Shown: positions 24,796-33,580, numbered from the stretch's first letter. The stretch: DNA of 45,366 nt from Microbacterium barkeri (GCF_027921765.1 NZ_BSEJ01000021.1:1-45366); one strand, 5' to 3'. Program-made: numbers and translations. Notes: a model not told the origin generated them from the letters alone.

Positions 24796-25502
24796 TGCCG
24801 GGGCGGCTCGCCGTGCGCGACGCCGTCGCGACCGAGCGGATGGACGACCCGCACTGCGACCCGGAGCGGCTCGCGCGGACCTACGCGCGCTTCGGCCTCG
24901 TCAACGCGGTCGTCGCGTCGCCGCGAGCGACGTACCGCCGCTGGATCGCGCCGCGCCTGAGGCAGGGCGACGTGCGCCTCCTCGACATCGGCACGGGCGG
25001 GGCCGACTTCCCTCGCGCGGTGTGCCGATGGGCTCGCCGCGAGCGCGGCCGGCTCGACGTGCTCGCGATCGACCCCGACCCGCGCGCGTTCGCGTTCGCG
25101 GCGCGTGGTCCTCGGGGGCGCGGGCTGCGAGTGCGGCAGATGGATGCGGCGGCCGTGATCGCGACCGGTGAGCGCTTCGACGTGGTCGTGTCCAACCACG
25201 TGCTCCACCACCTCTCCGACGCGGAGGTCACCGCGCTCCTCGATGAGTCCGCGCAGCTGCTGCGACCGGGCGGCGTCGCCGTCCACCGCGACATCGAGCG
25301 CTCGCGGGGTGCGTACCTCGCGTTCTGGATCGGGACGCTGCCCTTCGTGCCGTTCGTCCTGCGGGGCACGTTCCTGCGCGAGGACGGTCTCACATCGATC
25401 CGCCGCAGCCGGACGGCGCGCGAGCTCGCGCAGCTCGTCCCGACGGGCTGGCGCGTGGAGAGGGGATGGCCCGCGCGCGTCGAGGCGGTGCGCGAGGCAT
25501 GA
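24795..25502 (+). CDS. SAM-dependent methyltransferase of the type III PKS operon (SrsB-like)
   Basis: A 235-residue class I methyltransferase. Motif I is L-L-D-I-G-T-G-G-A-D-F-P (about residue 60) with the acidic ribose ligand in A-I-D-P-D-P. V-V-V-S-N-H-V-L-H-H-L is motif II/post-II, and L-L-R-P-G-G is motif III. A hydrophobic stretch near residues 173-190 (A-F-W-I-G-T-L-P-F-V-P-F-V-L) may hold it near membrane lipids. The ATG overlaps the synthase stop by one base, and an in-frame GTG lies one codon earlier. The likely job is methylation of the phenolic lipid ring or hydroxyl, by analogy with SrsB. Confidence 0.88.
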   Translation: MPGRLAVRDAVATERMDDPHCDPERLARTYARFGLVNAVVASPRATYRRWIAPRLRQGDVRLLDIGTGGADFPRAVCRWARRERGRLDVLAIDPDPRAFAFAARGPRGRGLRVRQMDAAAVIATGERFDVVVSNHVLHHLSDAEVTALLDESAQLLRPGGVAVHRDIERSRGAYLAFWIGTLPFVPFVLRGTFLREDGLTSIRRSRTARELAQLVPTGWRVERGWPARVEAVREA

Positions 25503-26611
25503 CGCGCGTGCACGACGCCGCGATCGTCGGCGCGGGGCCGGTGGGCCTGCTCGTCGCCGCGTTGCTCGCGCAGGGGGGCGCCGACGTCGTCGTCCTCGAG
25601 CGGGCGCAGGCGCCCTCCGCCAGCACGCGCGCGATCGGCATCCATCCGCCCGGGCTCGCGGCGCTCGACGCGGCGGGCGTCGGCGACCGCGTCCGCGGCG
25701 AGGCGGCGCTCGTGCGCGGCGGCGAGGCGCTCCGCGACGGCCGGATGCTCGGCGCGCTCGCGTTCGACGAGCCCGTCCGCACCCTCCCTCAGCACCGCAC
25801 GGAGGCCCTCCTCGTGCAGCGCCTGCGCGCGCTCGACCCCGGCGCGCTCCGTCGCGGCGAGAGCGTGCGGGGCCTGCGCTCCGTCGCGGACGGCGTCGAG
25901 CTGCGGACGGATGACGGCATCGTGCGCGCCCGTGCCGTCGTCGGCGCCGACGGCACGCGCAGCGCGGTCCGCACGGCCGCGGGGATCGGGTGGGAGCGCC
26001 GCGATCCCGACACGCGGTGGGTCATGGGCGACGCCGACGACACGACGGGGCAGCCCGAGACGGCGCTCCTCCACCTCGAGCGCGAGGGCGTCGTGGAGTC
26101 GTTCCCGCTCCCGGGCGGCCGACGCCGATGGGTCCTGCGCGTCGACGACGACACGGGCCCGGAGACGGCGGCGGGCTTCGCGGCCCTCGTGCGCGAGCGC
26201 ATCGGCGTCGACCTCGAGGGGCTGGAGGAGCCGAGCCGATTCGCCGCGCGGCAGCGGATGGCGCGCGCGTTCGCGCGGGGACGGATCGCGCTCGTGGGCG
26301 ATGCGGCGCACGAGATCAGCCCGATCGGCGGGCAGGGGATGAATCTCGGATGGCTCGACGCGCTCGCGCTCGCCGAGGCCTTCGCCGCGGCCCGCGCGCG
26401 GGGAGCCGAGGGGGAGGAGCCCTGGGCCGGCTGGGCGGAGGAGCGCAGGGCCGCCGCGCGCCGCGCGATGCGCCGAGCCCGCTTCAACATGGCGATGGGC
26501 GCGCCCCGCGCCGGCGCGGCGCTCGCGGTGCGCGACGTCGCTGTGCGCGCGCTCTCATCCGCGCCCTTCCGCGGAGCGCTCAGCGCGGCCTTCACGATGC
26601 GCGGACTTTGA
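25499..26611 (+). CDS. FAD-dependent monooxygenase of the type III PKS operon (SrsC-like)
   Basis: A 370-residue group A flavoprotein hydroxylase. FAD/NAD(P)H motifs are G-A-G-P-V-G-L-L near residue 11, the V-G-A-D-G-T-R-S segment in the middle and G-R-I-A-L-V-G-D-A-A-H-E-I-S-P-I-G-G-Q-G in the C-terminal half, in the right order and spacing. The ATG overlaps the methyltransferase stop (ATGA). In the S. griseus pathway the equivalent enzyme hydroxylates the resorcinol ring, leading to a benzoquinone. A similar step is the best guess. It ends the three-gene operon. Confidence 0.9.
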   Translation: MTRVHDAAIVGAGPVGLLVAALLAQGGADVVVLERAQAPSASTRAIGIHPPGLAALDAAGVGDRVRGEAALVRGGEALRDGRMLGALAFDEPVRTLPQHRTEALLVQRLRALDPGALRRGESVRGLRSVADGVELRTDDGIVRARAVVGADGTRSAVRTAAGIGWERRDPDTRWVMGDADDTTGQPETALLHLEREGVVESFPLPGGRRRWVLRVDDDTGPETAAGFAALVRERIGVDLEGLEEPSRFAARQRMARAFARGRIALVGDAAHEISPIGGQGMNLGWLDALALAEAFAAARARGAEGEEPWAGWAEERRAAARRAMRRARFNMAMGAPRAGAALAVRDVAVRALSSAPFRGALSAAFTMRGL

Positions 26612-26624
26612 CGCGGCGGCGCGG

Positions 26625-26632
26625 TGTCAACC
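26625..26632 (+). promoter_or_regulatory. TGTCAACC element upstream of the DUF4383 gene
   Basis: TGTCAACC ends 71 bases before the ATG at 26703, and CGGTT lies 23 bases after the octamer. The arrangement matches the elements before the CBS and PPOX genes. Confidence 0.5.
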
Positions 26633-26702
26633 CCCTGCCGCGGGTGCGCCGCGCGCGGTTGCCTGGGGGAACGGCAATCACAGCAGCAGAGGAGACACAA
26701 GA

Positions 26703-27155
26703 ATGAGCGACAGAACCGTGAACAGGGTCCGATACGCCGGCACGGCCATCCAGAAGGCCGCGCTCGTGTTCGGCATCGTGTTCCTGCTCGTCGGCATCGC
26801 CGGGTTCATCCCCGGGATCACGACGGGGACCGACCAGCTCGAATTCGCCACGCACACGTCCGGCGCGATGCTGCTGGGGATCTTCCAGGTGTCGGTCCTG
26901 CACAACCTCGTCCACGTCATGTTCGGCGTCGCCGGGCTCGCGCTCGCCGGGTCGGCGCCGGGGTCGAAGGGCTACCTCATCGTGGGCGGCGCGCTGTACG
27001 CGGTGCTCTGGGTGTACGGCCTCGTCGTGCCGCACGACCACGCGGCGAACTTCGTCCCCCTCAACGCAGCGGACAACTGGCTCCACCTCGTCCTCGCGGT
27101 GGCGATGATCGCGCTCGGCGTCTTCCTCGGGCGGGACGCGCGCAACCGGATCTGA
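26703..27155 (+). CDS. DUF4383 family membrane protein
   Basis: A 150-residue protein with four membrane helices (about 20-40, 56-83, 91-111 and 124-142). It carries the family's conserved L-H-N-L-V-H-V-M-F-G-V-A-G-L between helices two and three, and N-W-L-H-L-V-L-A before the last helix. The histidines in these two motifs could bind a metal or heme, but no function is known for the family. GAGGAG lies about eight bases before the ATG. DUF4383 genes often appear among stress-induced membrane proteins in actinobacteria, which fits the upstream element. Its stop overlaps the next ATG by one base. Confidence 0.9.
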   Translation: MSDRTVNRVRYAGTAIQKAALVFGIVFLLVGIAGFIPGITTGTDQLEFATHTSGAMLLGIFQVSVLHNLVHVMFGVAGLALAGSAPGSKGYLIVGGALYAVLWVYGLVVPHDHAANFVPLNAADNWLHLVLAVAMIALGVFLGRDARNRI

Positions 27156-27670
27156 TGTCCAGGCACGCGCGAGCCGCCGTCCGCCGTGCGCGGGCGGCGG
27201 CTCGCGCGCTGTGCGCGGGGCTCGCCATCGGCGCGCTCCTCGCGGCGCCCGGATGCGGCCTGCGCGTTCCGGAGGACCCCGACGGCACGCTCGACCGCGT
27301 GATCGCGGACGGCGTGCTCGAGGTCGGGGCGACGGACGAGGAGGGCCTCGTCGAGGAGGGGCCGGGCGGCGCGGCGGAAGGGCCCCTCGCCGACCTCGCG
27401 GAGGGGTTCGCCGACGAGGTCGGGGCGCGCGTGGAGTGGACATGGGCGAGCGAGGAGTCCCTCGTGGGCCTGCTCGAGCGCGGGAGCATCGACCTCGCGG
27501 TCGGCGGCTTCACCGATCAGACGCCGTGGGTCGACCGGGTCGGCGTCACGCGCGGCTACCCCGGCGTGCCGGGCGCCGAGGGGCGGTCGATCGTCATGCT
27601 CGTCCCGCTTGGCGAGAACCGGCTCCTGTCGGCGCTCGAGAGCCACCTCGACGAGAAGGTCGGCGGATGA
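27155..27670 (+). CDS. Small lipoprotein-like protein with partial substrate-binding (SBP_bac_3-like) domain
   Basis: 171 residues. A twin-Arg-free, Arg-rich N-terminus and hydrophobic stretch end in L-L-A-A-P-G-C (Cys34), a weak lipobox. D-G-T-L-D-R-V-I-A-D-G-V-L-E-V-G-A, G-P-L-A-D-L-A-E-G-F-A and L-V-G-L-L-E-R-G-S-I-D-L-A-V-G-G-F-T follow. These are the opening elements of lobe one of amino-acid-type ABC binding proteins. The second lobe is mostly absent, so the fold is about half the family's usual size. Its stop overlaps the CDF transporter start (ATGA), so the two are translationally coupled. A plausible role is presenting or sensing the transported ion, but that is inference. Confidence 0.7.
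   Translation: MSRHARAAVRRARAAARALCAGLAIGALLAAPGCGLRVPEDPDGTLDRVIADGVLEVGATDEEGLVEEGPGGAAEGPLADLAEGFADEVGARVEWTWASEESLVGLLERGSIDLAVGGFTDQTPWVDRVGVTRGYPGVPGAEGRSIVMLVPLGENRLLSALESHLDEKVGG
27166..27208. other. Perfect 14-bp inverted repeat at the 5' end of the lipoprotein gene
   Basis: CGCGCGAGCCGCCG (27166-27179) and CGGCGGCTCGCGCG (27195-27208) are exact complements around a 15-base loop. The structure starts 12 bases into the coding sequence and 11 bases past the DUF4383 stop. In mRNA it would be a very stable hairpin that could end DUF4383 transcripts or throttle translation of the downstream pair. Confidence 0.6.
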
Positions 27671-28647
27671 GCGAGACCTGGCGGCGCTTCGGCCGCGCCG
27701 ACCTGCCGGATGAGCAGCGCGGCGCGCTGCGCAGCGCCGTCCGCTGGGAGATCTTCACGATCTGCTACACGACGGTCACGATCGCCCTCGTCGCCCTCGT
27801 GGTCGGCAACTCGCAGGCCATGCGGACCGCGTGGATCGAGGACATGCTGTCCCTCATCCCCCAGCTCGCCTTCCTCGTCGCCCTGCCGTTCGTGCGCAGC
27901 GCGCCCTCGCGCCGGTACCCCTTCGGCAAGCACCGCGCGATGGGCGTGGGCCACCTCGTGGCGGGCGTCGCCCTGCTCACGGTCGGCTTGAACCTCGCGG
28001 TCGAGGCAGTCGTCGGGCTCGCCTCTCAGGAGCATCCGACCATCGGCACGGTGCGGCTCTTCGGCCACACCGTCTGGCTCGGCTGGCTCATGGTGGCCGT
28101 GATGGTCGTCATCGTCGTCGGCCCGGTCTTCCTCTACGGCCCGGCCAAGGCGCGCCTCGCGCCTGTGCTCCACAACAAGCTGCTGTACGCCGACGCCGAC
28201 ATGGCGAAGGCCGACTGGCACACGAACGCGGCGTCGATCGTCGGCGTGCTCGGCGTCGGCATCGGCATCTGGTGGCTGGACGGCGCCGCGGCCCTCTTCA
28301 TCTCCGTCGGCATCGTGTGGGACGGCGTGCGCAACACCCGCTCCGCGGTCGTCGACCTCATGGACCGCCGCGCGCTCACCTACGACGACGCGGCCCCGCA
28401 TCCGCTCGCGGCCGCGGCCGTGACGCGGCTGCGCTCCCTGCGCTGGATCGAGGACGCCGCCGTGCGCATGCGCGACCAGGGGCAGGTCCTCCACATCGAG
28501 GCCTTCGTCATCCCGCGTCGCGGCCGGGTCGCCGTCGACCGGCTCGTGCGCGCGTCGCAGGCCGTGGCGGCGCTCGACTGGAAGATCCGCGACGTGCAGG
28601 TCATCCCCGTCGACGTGCTCCCCGAGGAAGCCGACCCGGCGCGCTGA
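27667..28647 (+). CDS. Cation diffusion facilitator family transporter
   Basis: A 326-residue transporter with six predicted membrane helices and a cytosolic C-terminal domain. R-Y-P-F-G-K-H-R-A-M-G-V-G-H is the characteristic segment after helix two, and L-Y-A-D-A-D-M-A-K-A-D-W-H-T-N lies before helix five. The usual HxxxD metal pairs are not standard. Helix two has W-I-E-D-M-L-S-L-I-P, and helix five uses aspartates rather than an HxxxD, so the substrate may differ from zinc. The C-terminal domain has the V-R-M-R-D-Q-G-Q and H-I-E-A-F-V strands. It is coupled to the lipoprotein upstream. Divalent metal export by proton exchange is the family role. Confidence 0.85.
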   Translation: MSETWRRFGRADLPDEQRGALRSAVRWEIFTICYTTVTIALVALVVGNSQAMRTAWIEDMLSLIPQLAFLVALPFVRSAPSRRYPFGKHRAMGVGHLVAGVALLTVGLNLAVEAVVGLASQEHPTIGTVRLFGHTVWLGWLMVAVMVVIVVGPVFLYGPAKARLAPVLHNKLLYADADMAKADWHTNAASIVGVLGVGIGIWWLDGAAALFISVGIVWDGVRNTRSAVVDLMDRRALTYDDAAPHPLAAAAVTRLRSLRWIEDAAVRMRDQGQVLHIEAFVIPRRGRVAVDRLVRASQAVAALDWKIRDVQVIPVDVLPEEADPAR

Positions 28648-28658
28648 GTCGGCGCGGC

Positions 28659-28687
28659 GCGGGGCTCGGTCCCCGCTTCGCTAGGCT
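28659..28687 (+). terminator. Short terminator-like hairpin, followed by a -10 box for cls
   Basis: GCGGGG-ctcggt-CCCCGC (28659-28676) follows the CDF stop by 11 bases. TAGGCT (28682-28687), a -10-like box for the cardiolipin synthase gene, comes just after it. Confidence 0.4.
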
Positions 28688-28709
28688 GGCGGGGACGAGG
28701 AGGATGCCG

Positions 28710-30170
28710 ATGGACTGGTGGGCGAATTCCGCGTTCTGGTTCGGTGTCTACACGGTCGTCGACATCATCGTCCGCATCCTCGCGCTCGTCGTCGTGCCCG
28801 GCAACCGCAAGCCGACCTCGGCGATGGCGTGGCTGCTCGCGATCTTCCTCCTGCCGATCCCGGGCATGCTGCTCTTCCTCCTCATCGGCAACCCGCGTCT
28901 GCCGCGCAAGCGCCGCAGGATGCAGACCGAGATCAACGCCGTGCTGCGCGAGGCGAACGAGCACCTCGAGCGCGGGACGCTGCGGCCGCACGAGCCGGAG
29001 TGGTTCACGTCCCTCGTCCGCATGAACCGTGAGCTCGGCGCCCTTCCGCTCTCGGGTGACAACGGCGTGCGCCTCGTCACGGGATACCAGGAGAGCCTCG
29101 ACGAGATGGCCGAGGCCATCCGCTCGGCCCGGCGCTACGTGCACGTGGAGTTCTACATCCTCAAGTCGGACCGGTCGACGGAGAACTTCTTCCGCGCGCT
29201 CGAGGAGGCGTGCGCGCGCGGCATCCCCGTGCGCGTGCTCATGGACCACTGGGCGAACCTCTCCAAGCCGCTGCATCGCCGGACGCGCGACCGCCTCGAG
29301 CGGATGGGCGCGGACTGGCACTACCTCCTTCCGCTGCGGCCGCTTCACGGCCGCTGGCAGCGCCCCGACCTGCGCAACCACCGCAAGCTGCTCATCGTCG
29401 ACGGCGAGGTCGCGTACCTCGGCTCCCAGAACGTCACGGACGCGAGCTACAACGTGCGCGCGAACATCAAGCGCGGCCTGCAGTGGGTCGACCTCATGGT
29501 GCGGCTCGACGGGCCCGTCGTCTCGAGCGTCGACGCGGTCTTCCTGAGCGACTACTACAGCGAGACCGGCGAGACGCCGGCGGGCGTCGACCTGCGCGAG
29601 ATGGACGCCGGGTCGGGCGACCTCGACTGCCAGGTGGTGCCCTCGGGACCCGGGTTCGAGGTCGAGAACAACCTGCGCCTGTTCCTCGGGCTCATGTACG
29701 CGGCGCAGGAGAAGATCATCATGATCAGCCCGTACTTCGTCCCCGACGAGGCGCTCATGCTCGCCGTCAGCGCGGCGGTCTCGCGGGGCGTCCGGGTCGA
29801 GCTCTTCGTGTCGGAGATCAGCGACCAGGCGATGGTGTTCCACGCGCAGCGGAGCTACTACGAGGCGCTGCTGCGGGCCGGCGTGCGGATCTACCTCTTC
29901 CCGCCGCCGTACATCCTGCACACGAAGACGCTCTCGATCGACGACGAGGTCGCCGTCATCGGATCGAGCAACATGGACATGCGCTCGTTCGGCCTCAACT
30001 TCGAGGTCTCGCTGCTCGTGCGCGGCGAGGAGTTCGTGCAGCAGCTGCGCCGCGTGGAGGACGACTACCGCGACCGCAGCACGCGGCTCTCGCTCGTGGA
30101 CTGGGTGCGCCGGCCGTTCGGGAGCCGGGTGCTCGACAACCTCGCGCGGCTCACGTCGGCGCTGCAGTGA
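28710..30170 (+). CDS. cls: Cardiolipin synthase
   Basis: A 486-residue membrane enzyme of the phospholipase D superfamily that condenses two phosphatidylglycerols into cardiolipin and glycerol. Two N-terminal helices (about residues 6-28 and 36-58) precede two catalytic HKD motifs. They are H-R-K-L-L-I-V-D followed by G-S-Q-N, and H-T-K-T-L-S-I-D followed by G-S-S-N. The architecture and length are those of bacterial ClsA-type enzymes. GAGGAGG ends six bases before the ATG at 28710; an ATG at 28704 directly abuts that site and is unlikely. It ends four bases from the convergent lipid kinase. Confidence 0.95.
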   Translation: MDWWANSAFWFGVYTVVDIIVRILALVVVPGNRKPTSAMAWLLAIFLLPIPGMLLFLLIGNPRLPRKRRRMQTEINAVLREANEHLERGTLRPHEPEWFTSLVRMNRELGALPLSGDNGVRLVTGYQESLDEMAEAIRSARRYVHVEFYILKSDRSTENFFRALEEACARGIPVRVLMDHWANLSKPLHRRTRDRLERMGADWHYLLPLRPLHGRWQRPDLRNHRKLLIVDGEVAYLGSQNVTDASYNVRANIKRGLQWVDLMVRLDGPVVSSVDAVFLSDYYSETGETPAGVDLREMDAGSGDLDCQVVPSGPGFEVENNLRLFLGLMYAAQEKIIMISPYFVPDEALMLAVSAAVSRGVRVELFVSEISDQAMVFHAQRSYYEALLRAGVRIYLFPPPYILHTKTLSIDDEVAVIGSSNMDMRSFGLNFEVSLLVRGEEFVQQLRRVEDDYRDRSTRLSLVDWVRRPFGSRVLDNLARLTSALQ

Positions 30171-30174
30171 TCGG

Positions 30175-31173
30175 TCAGAGCCGGTCGGTCGGGTGCCCCT
30201 TCGGCACGGCCATGAGCAGGGCGCCCTTCTCGATGCGGCAGTAGACGCGCGTCGCCTCGCCGAACTCGTCGCCGTCGAGCTCGACCGGCTGCACGTCGAC
30301 CGACGCGGTCTCGATCCCCTCGCCGCGCAGGAACCGCACCGACGTGTCCCTGCGTCGCTCGACGACGCGGCGGCCGAGCCGAGAGCGCCGCAGGACGGAG
30401 TTGTCCCACCACACCTTGCGGAAGACCCCGAGCCATCCGAAGGGGCCGGATGGCTGGATGATCGCGATGTCGAGCTGGCCGTCGGCGACCGAGGCGCCGG
30501 GGATGAGCTCGATGCCGGCCGGGAGCGCGCCGCAGTTCGCGAAGAGGACGCTCTGCACCTTGGCCGCGTGGAGGCGGCCGCCGTCGAGCTGGTACACGAC
30601 GCGGAACGGCTCGGCGCCCGGGAGGGACCGCGCGGCGCCGTCGACGTAGGCGACCCAGCCGACCTGCTTCTTCAGCTTCGCGTTCGTGTTGGCGATCATC
30701 GCCGCATCGAGGCCGATGCCCGCCATCACGACGAAGGCGTGGTCCTCGACGGCGCCGTCGGGGCGGCGCAGCCGCGCGATGCCCAGGTCGATCGCGACCG
30801 TGTCGCCGTCGACCGCGGCCCGCACCATCTCTGCCGGGTCGGCGAGGGGGAGACGGAGGTTGCGCGCGAGGAGGTTGCCCGTGCCGCTCGGGACGATCGC
30901 GAGCCGCACCCCCGTCCCGTTCATCGCCTCGGCGACCGCGCGCACCGTGCCGTCGCCGCCCGCGACGAGCACGGCCGAGACGCCCTCCCTGAGCGCCCGT
31001 CGCGTCGCCTCCTGCCCCGGATCCTCGATCGTCGTCTCGAAGATGAGCGGCGGAAGCCATCCCGCCTCGTGGGAGACGAGCGCGACCGCCGACCGGAGGG
31101 CGTCGGACGAGGCGACCTTGACCGGGTTGTAGACCAGCGCGGCCCGCTGCGCGGAGGCGGCGGGGGCGGTCAT
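30175..31173 (-). CDS. Diacylglycerol kinase family lipid kinase (DagK/YegS-like)
   Basis: A 332-residue soluble lipid kinase. The nucleotide-binding motif G-G-D-G-T is at residues 72-76, with the entry V-Y-N-P-V-K near residue 14 and the second-domain P-S-G-T-G-N-L-L-A-R-N. A Mg-binding-type C-terminal beta domain ends in V-E-L-D-G-D-E. DgkB-like members phosphorylate diacylglycerol back to phosphatidic acid for phospholipid synthesis; some relatives use other lipids. The start is set at the ATG at 31171-31173 because TAGAGT lies six bases before it; a GTG at 31177-31179 would leave no spacing. It is convergent with cls and divergent from serS. Confidence 0.9.
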   Translation of the reverse strand: MTAPAASAQRAALVYNPVKVASSDALRSAVALVSHEAGWLPPLIFETTIEDPGQEATRRALREGVSAVLVAGGDGTVRAVAEAMNGTGVRLAIVPSGTGNLLARNLRLPLADPAEMVRAAVDGDTVAIDLGIARLRRPDGAVEDHAFVVMAGIGLDAAMIANTNAKLKKQVGWVAYVDGAARSLPGAEPFRVVYQLDGGRLHAAKVQSVLFANCGALPAGIELIPGASVADGQLDIAIIQPSGPFGWLGVFRKVWWDNSVLRRSRLGRRVVERRRDTSVRFLRGEGIETASVDVQPVELDGDEFGEATRVYCRIEKGALLMAVPKGHPTDRL

Positions 31174-31179
31174 GGTCAC

Positions 31180-31185
31180 ACTCTA
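31180..31185 (-). promoter_or_regulatory. -10 box of a leaderless promoter for the lipid kinase
   Basis: On the minus strand TAGAGT is followed by GTGACC and then the ATG at 31173. The six-base spacing matches the other leaderless starts in the window and decides the start codon. Confidence 0.55.
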
Positions 31186-31219
31186 AGTGGGGGCGGCGAG
31201 CCCGGGCGCGCCCCGCGCC

Positions 31220-31225
31220 TAGACT
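31220..31225 (+). promoter_or_regulatory. -10 box of a leaderless promoter for serS
   Basis: TAGACT lies six bases before the GTG at 31232, and there is no Shine-Dalgarno site. The same hexamer precedes lysS and tRNA-Ser(TGA). Confidence 0.6.
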
Positions 31226-31231
31226 CGTAGG

Positions 31232-32497
31232 GTGATCGACCCCGTACTCCTCCGCGAAGACCCCGAGCTCATCAAGCGTTCTCAGGTCGCGCGCGGCAGC
31301 TCGCCCGACACGGTCGACGCGGCCCTCGCCGCCGACGCGGCGCGCCGTGCGGCGATCACCGCGTTCGAGGAGCTGCGCGCCGAGCAGAACGCGTTCGGCA
31401 AGACCGTCGCGAAGGCCCCCAAGGACGAGAAGGCCGCGCTCGTGGCGCAGGCCAAGGAGCTCGCGGACCGTGTGAAGGCCGCCCAGGCCGCCGCGAACGA
31501 CGCCGAGGCCGCGTTCCGCTCGGCGATGGACGCGATCCAGAACGTCGTCATCGAGGGCGTGCCGGAAGGCGGCGAGGACGACTTCGTCGAGCTGCGCCGC
31601 GTGGGCGAGATCCCCGCGTTCGACTTCGAGCCGCTCGATCACCTGGCGCTCGGCGAGAAGCTCGGCGCGATCGACATGGAGCGCGGCGCGAAGGTCTCGG
31701 GTGCGCGCTTCTACTTCCTCACGGGCATCGGCGCGCGCCTCGAGCTGGCGCTCATGAACTACGCGCTGAACACCGCCCTCGAGCACGGGTTCACGCCGAT
31801 GATCACGCCGACCCTCGTGCGGCCCGACATCATGGCGGGCACGGGCTTCCTCGGCGCCCACGCCGACGAGATCTACCGTCTCGAGGAGGACGACCTCTAC
31901 CTCGTGGGCACGAGCGAGGTCGCGCTCGCCGGATACCACAAGGACGAGATCCTCGACCTGCAGGGCGGTCCGATCCGCTACGCCGGATGGTCCACGTGCT
32001 ACCGCCGCGAGGCGGGCTCGCACGGCAAGGACACCCGCGGGATCATCCGCGTCCACCAGTTCAACAAGCTCGAGATGTTCGTCTACACGGCGCCCGAGGA
32101 CGCGGAGGCCGAGCACGAGCGCCTGCTCGCGCTCGAGGAGCAGATGCTCACCTCGCTCGGCCTCGCGTATCGCGTCATCGACGTGGCGGCGGGCGACCTC
32201 GGCTCGAGCGCCGCGCGCAAGTTCGACACCGAGGCCTGGGTGCCGACGCAGGGCGCGTACCGCGAGCTGACGTCGACGTCGAACTGCACGACCTATCAGG
32301 CGCGACGTCTCGACATCCGCCACCGCCCCGAGGGCGGCCGCACGCAGCACGTCGCGACGCTGAACGGCACGCTCGCGACGACCCGCTGGATCGTCGCACT
32401 GCTCGAGACGCACCAGCGCGCCGACGGCTCGGTCGTCGTGCCCGAGCCGCTGCGCCCCTACCTCGGCGGCCTCGAGGTCATGGAGCCGATCGCGTGA
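31232..32497 (+). CDS. serS: Seryl-tRNA synthetase
   Basis: A 421-residue class II synthetase that charges all tRNA-Ser species, two of which are encoded just downstream. The N-terminal antiparallel coiled coil that grips the long variable arm spans about residues 30-100. The catalytic core has motif 1 around F-T-P-M-I-T-P, the T-S-E-V-A-L ATP-site stretch, and motif 2 [23 protein letters not shown]. Motif 3 is L-N-G-T-L-A-T-T-R. Its length is normal, the GTG start is leaderless, and the stop overlaps the HAD hydrolase start (GTGA). Confidence 0.98.
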   Translation: MIDPVLLREDPELIKRSQVARGSSPDTVDAALAADAARRAAITAFEELRAEQNAFGKTVAKAPKDEKAALVAQAKELADRVKAAQAAANDAEAAFRSAMDAIQNVVIEGVPEGGEDDFVELRRVGEIPAFDFEPLDHLALGEKLGAIDMERGAKVSGARFYFLTGIGARLELALMNYALNTALEHGFTPMITPTLVRPDIMAGTGFLGAHADEIYRLEEDDLYLVGTSEVALAGYHKDEILDLQGGPIRYAGWSTCYRREAGSHGKDTRGIIRVHQFNKLEMFVYTAPEDAEAEHERLLALEEQMLTSLGLAYRVIDVAAGDLGSSAARKFDTEAWVPTQGAYRELTSTSNCTTYQARRLDIRHRPEGGRTQHVATLNGTLATTRWIVALLETHQRADGSVVVPEPLRPYLGGLEVMEPIA

Positions 32498-33342
32498 CGA
32501 TCCCCGCGCCCGAGGAGGAGCGCCTCTTCATCGCGCTCGACATCGACGGAACGGTGCTGCTCGAGGACGGCTCGTACAGCCCCGGCGTCGAGGAGGCGGT
32601 CGCCGAGGCCGCCGAGCGCGGGCACCTCGTGACGCTCGCGACCGGGCGCAGCTGGGAGTCGACCCATCCCGTGATGACGCATCTCGGCATCCTGCCGCCG
32701 TACGTCGTGTGCGCGAACGGGGCGACGATCATGTCGCGCGACCCCGATGACCCGACCGGGTACATTCGCCACACGATCGAGACGTTCGATGCGACCGAGG
32801 CCCTGCGGTTCATCCGCGAGCACCTCCCCGGCGCGAATTACATGGTCGAGCTCGCCGACGGCACGCGCCTCTTCACGGAGTACATGGACGACTGGGACCT
32901 CAACCGTCCCGGCGCGCGCCACGTCGCGTTCGACGAGATGCTCGGCCTGCAGGTGACCCGCGTGGTCGTCGTCTCTCCCGAGCACGACGGCGACGAGTTC
33001 AACGCGTTCGTCGAGCGGATGGGGCTGCAGCAGGTGACCTACTCGGTCGGCTGGTCCGCGTGGCTCGACATCGCGCCGCAGGGCGTCAACAAGGCGACAG
33101 CGCTCGAGAAGGTGCGCGAGTGGCTCGAGGTCGACCCCTCGCGCGTCGTCGCGATGGGCGACGGCCGCAACGACATCGAGATGCTCACCTGGGCGCACGA
33201 GGGCGGCGGTCGCGGCATCGCGATGGGCCAGGCGCCGGACGAGGTGCAGGAGTGCGCGACGCAGCTGACCCTGCCCGTCGAGGGCGGGGGAGTGGCCGCC
33301 GCGCTCTCGGAGCTGGGCGCCGCGACGTCCACGATCGCGTGA
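32494..33342 (+). CDS. HAD-IIB (Cof-type) hydrolase
   Basis: A 282-residue phosphatase of the haloacid dehalogenase superfamily with a C2B cap. D-I-D-G-T at residues 16-20 contains the nucleophile, L-A-T-G-R-S is motif II, the Lys in G-V-N-K-A-T is motif III, and G-D-G-R-N-D is motif IV. Such enzymes dephosphorylate sugar phosphates, FMN, pyridoxal phosphate or similar metabolites, and the substrate cannot be predicted. It is coupled to serS by GTGA overlap, a pairing common in Microbacteriaceae. Confidence 0.93.
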   Translation: MTIPAPEEERLFIALDIDGTVLLEDGSYSPGVEEAVAEAAERGHLVTLATGRSWESTHPVMTHLGILPPYVVCANGATIMSRDPDDPTGYIRHTIETFDATEALRFIREHLPGANYMVELADGTRLFTEYMDDWDLNRPGARHVAFDEMLGLQVTRVVVVSPEHDGDEFNAFVERMGLQQVTYSVGWSAWLDIAPQGVNKATALEKVREWLEVDPSRVVAMGDGRNDIEMLTWAHEGGGRGIAMGQAPDEVQECATQLTLPVEGGGVAAALSELGAATSTIA

Positions 33343-33399
33343 GGCGCTGACAGGGCTCGCCCAGGGACCGCGTCGACAATAGCGGGAAGGCCGGTCGAC

Positions 33400-33405
33400 T
33401 AGACT
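33400..33405 (+). promoter_or_regulatory. -10 box for tRNA-Ser(TGA)
   Basis: TAGACT lies 30 bases before the tRNA start. No convincing -35 was seen at 16-18 bases upstream. Confidence 0.45.
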
Positions 33406-33435
33406 CGACGCCAGTCCGCGCGCGAGCGGGGGCAC

Positions 33436-33520
33436 GGAGGGTTGTCCGAGCGGCCGAAGGATCCGGTCTTGAAAACCGGTGGGCAGCAATGTCCCGTGGG
33501 TTCGAATCCCACACCCTCCG
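33436..33520 (+). tRNA. tRNA-Ser (TGA)
   Basis: An 85-nt class II tRNA with acceptor GGAGGGT / ACCCTCC, discriminator G, anticodon TGA in CCGGTCTTGAAAACCGG, a long variable arm (GGGCAGCAATGTCCC) and a standard T-arm. CCA is not encoded. Confidence 0.97.
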
Positions 33521-33580
33521 CAGAGCGGGGCGCGCGCCCCGAGGTCGGAGCACCGTTCGTCCCAGCCCGAGAGGACTCGA

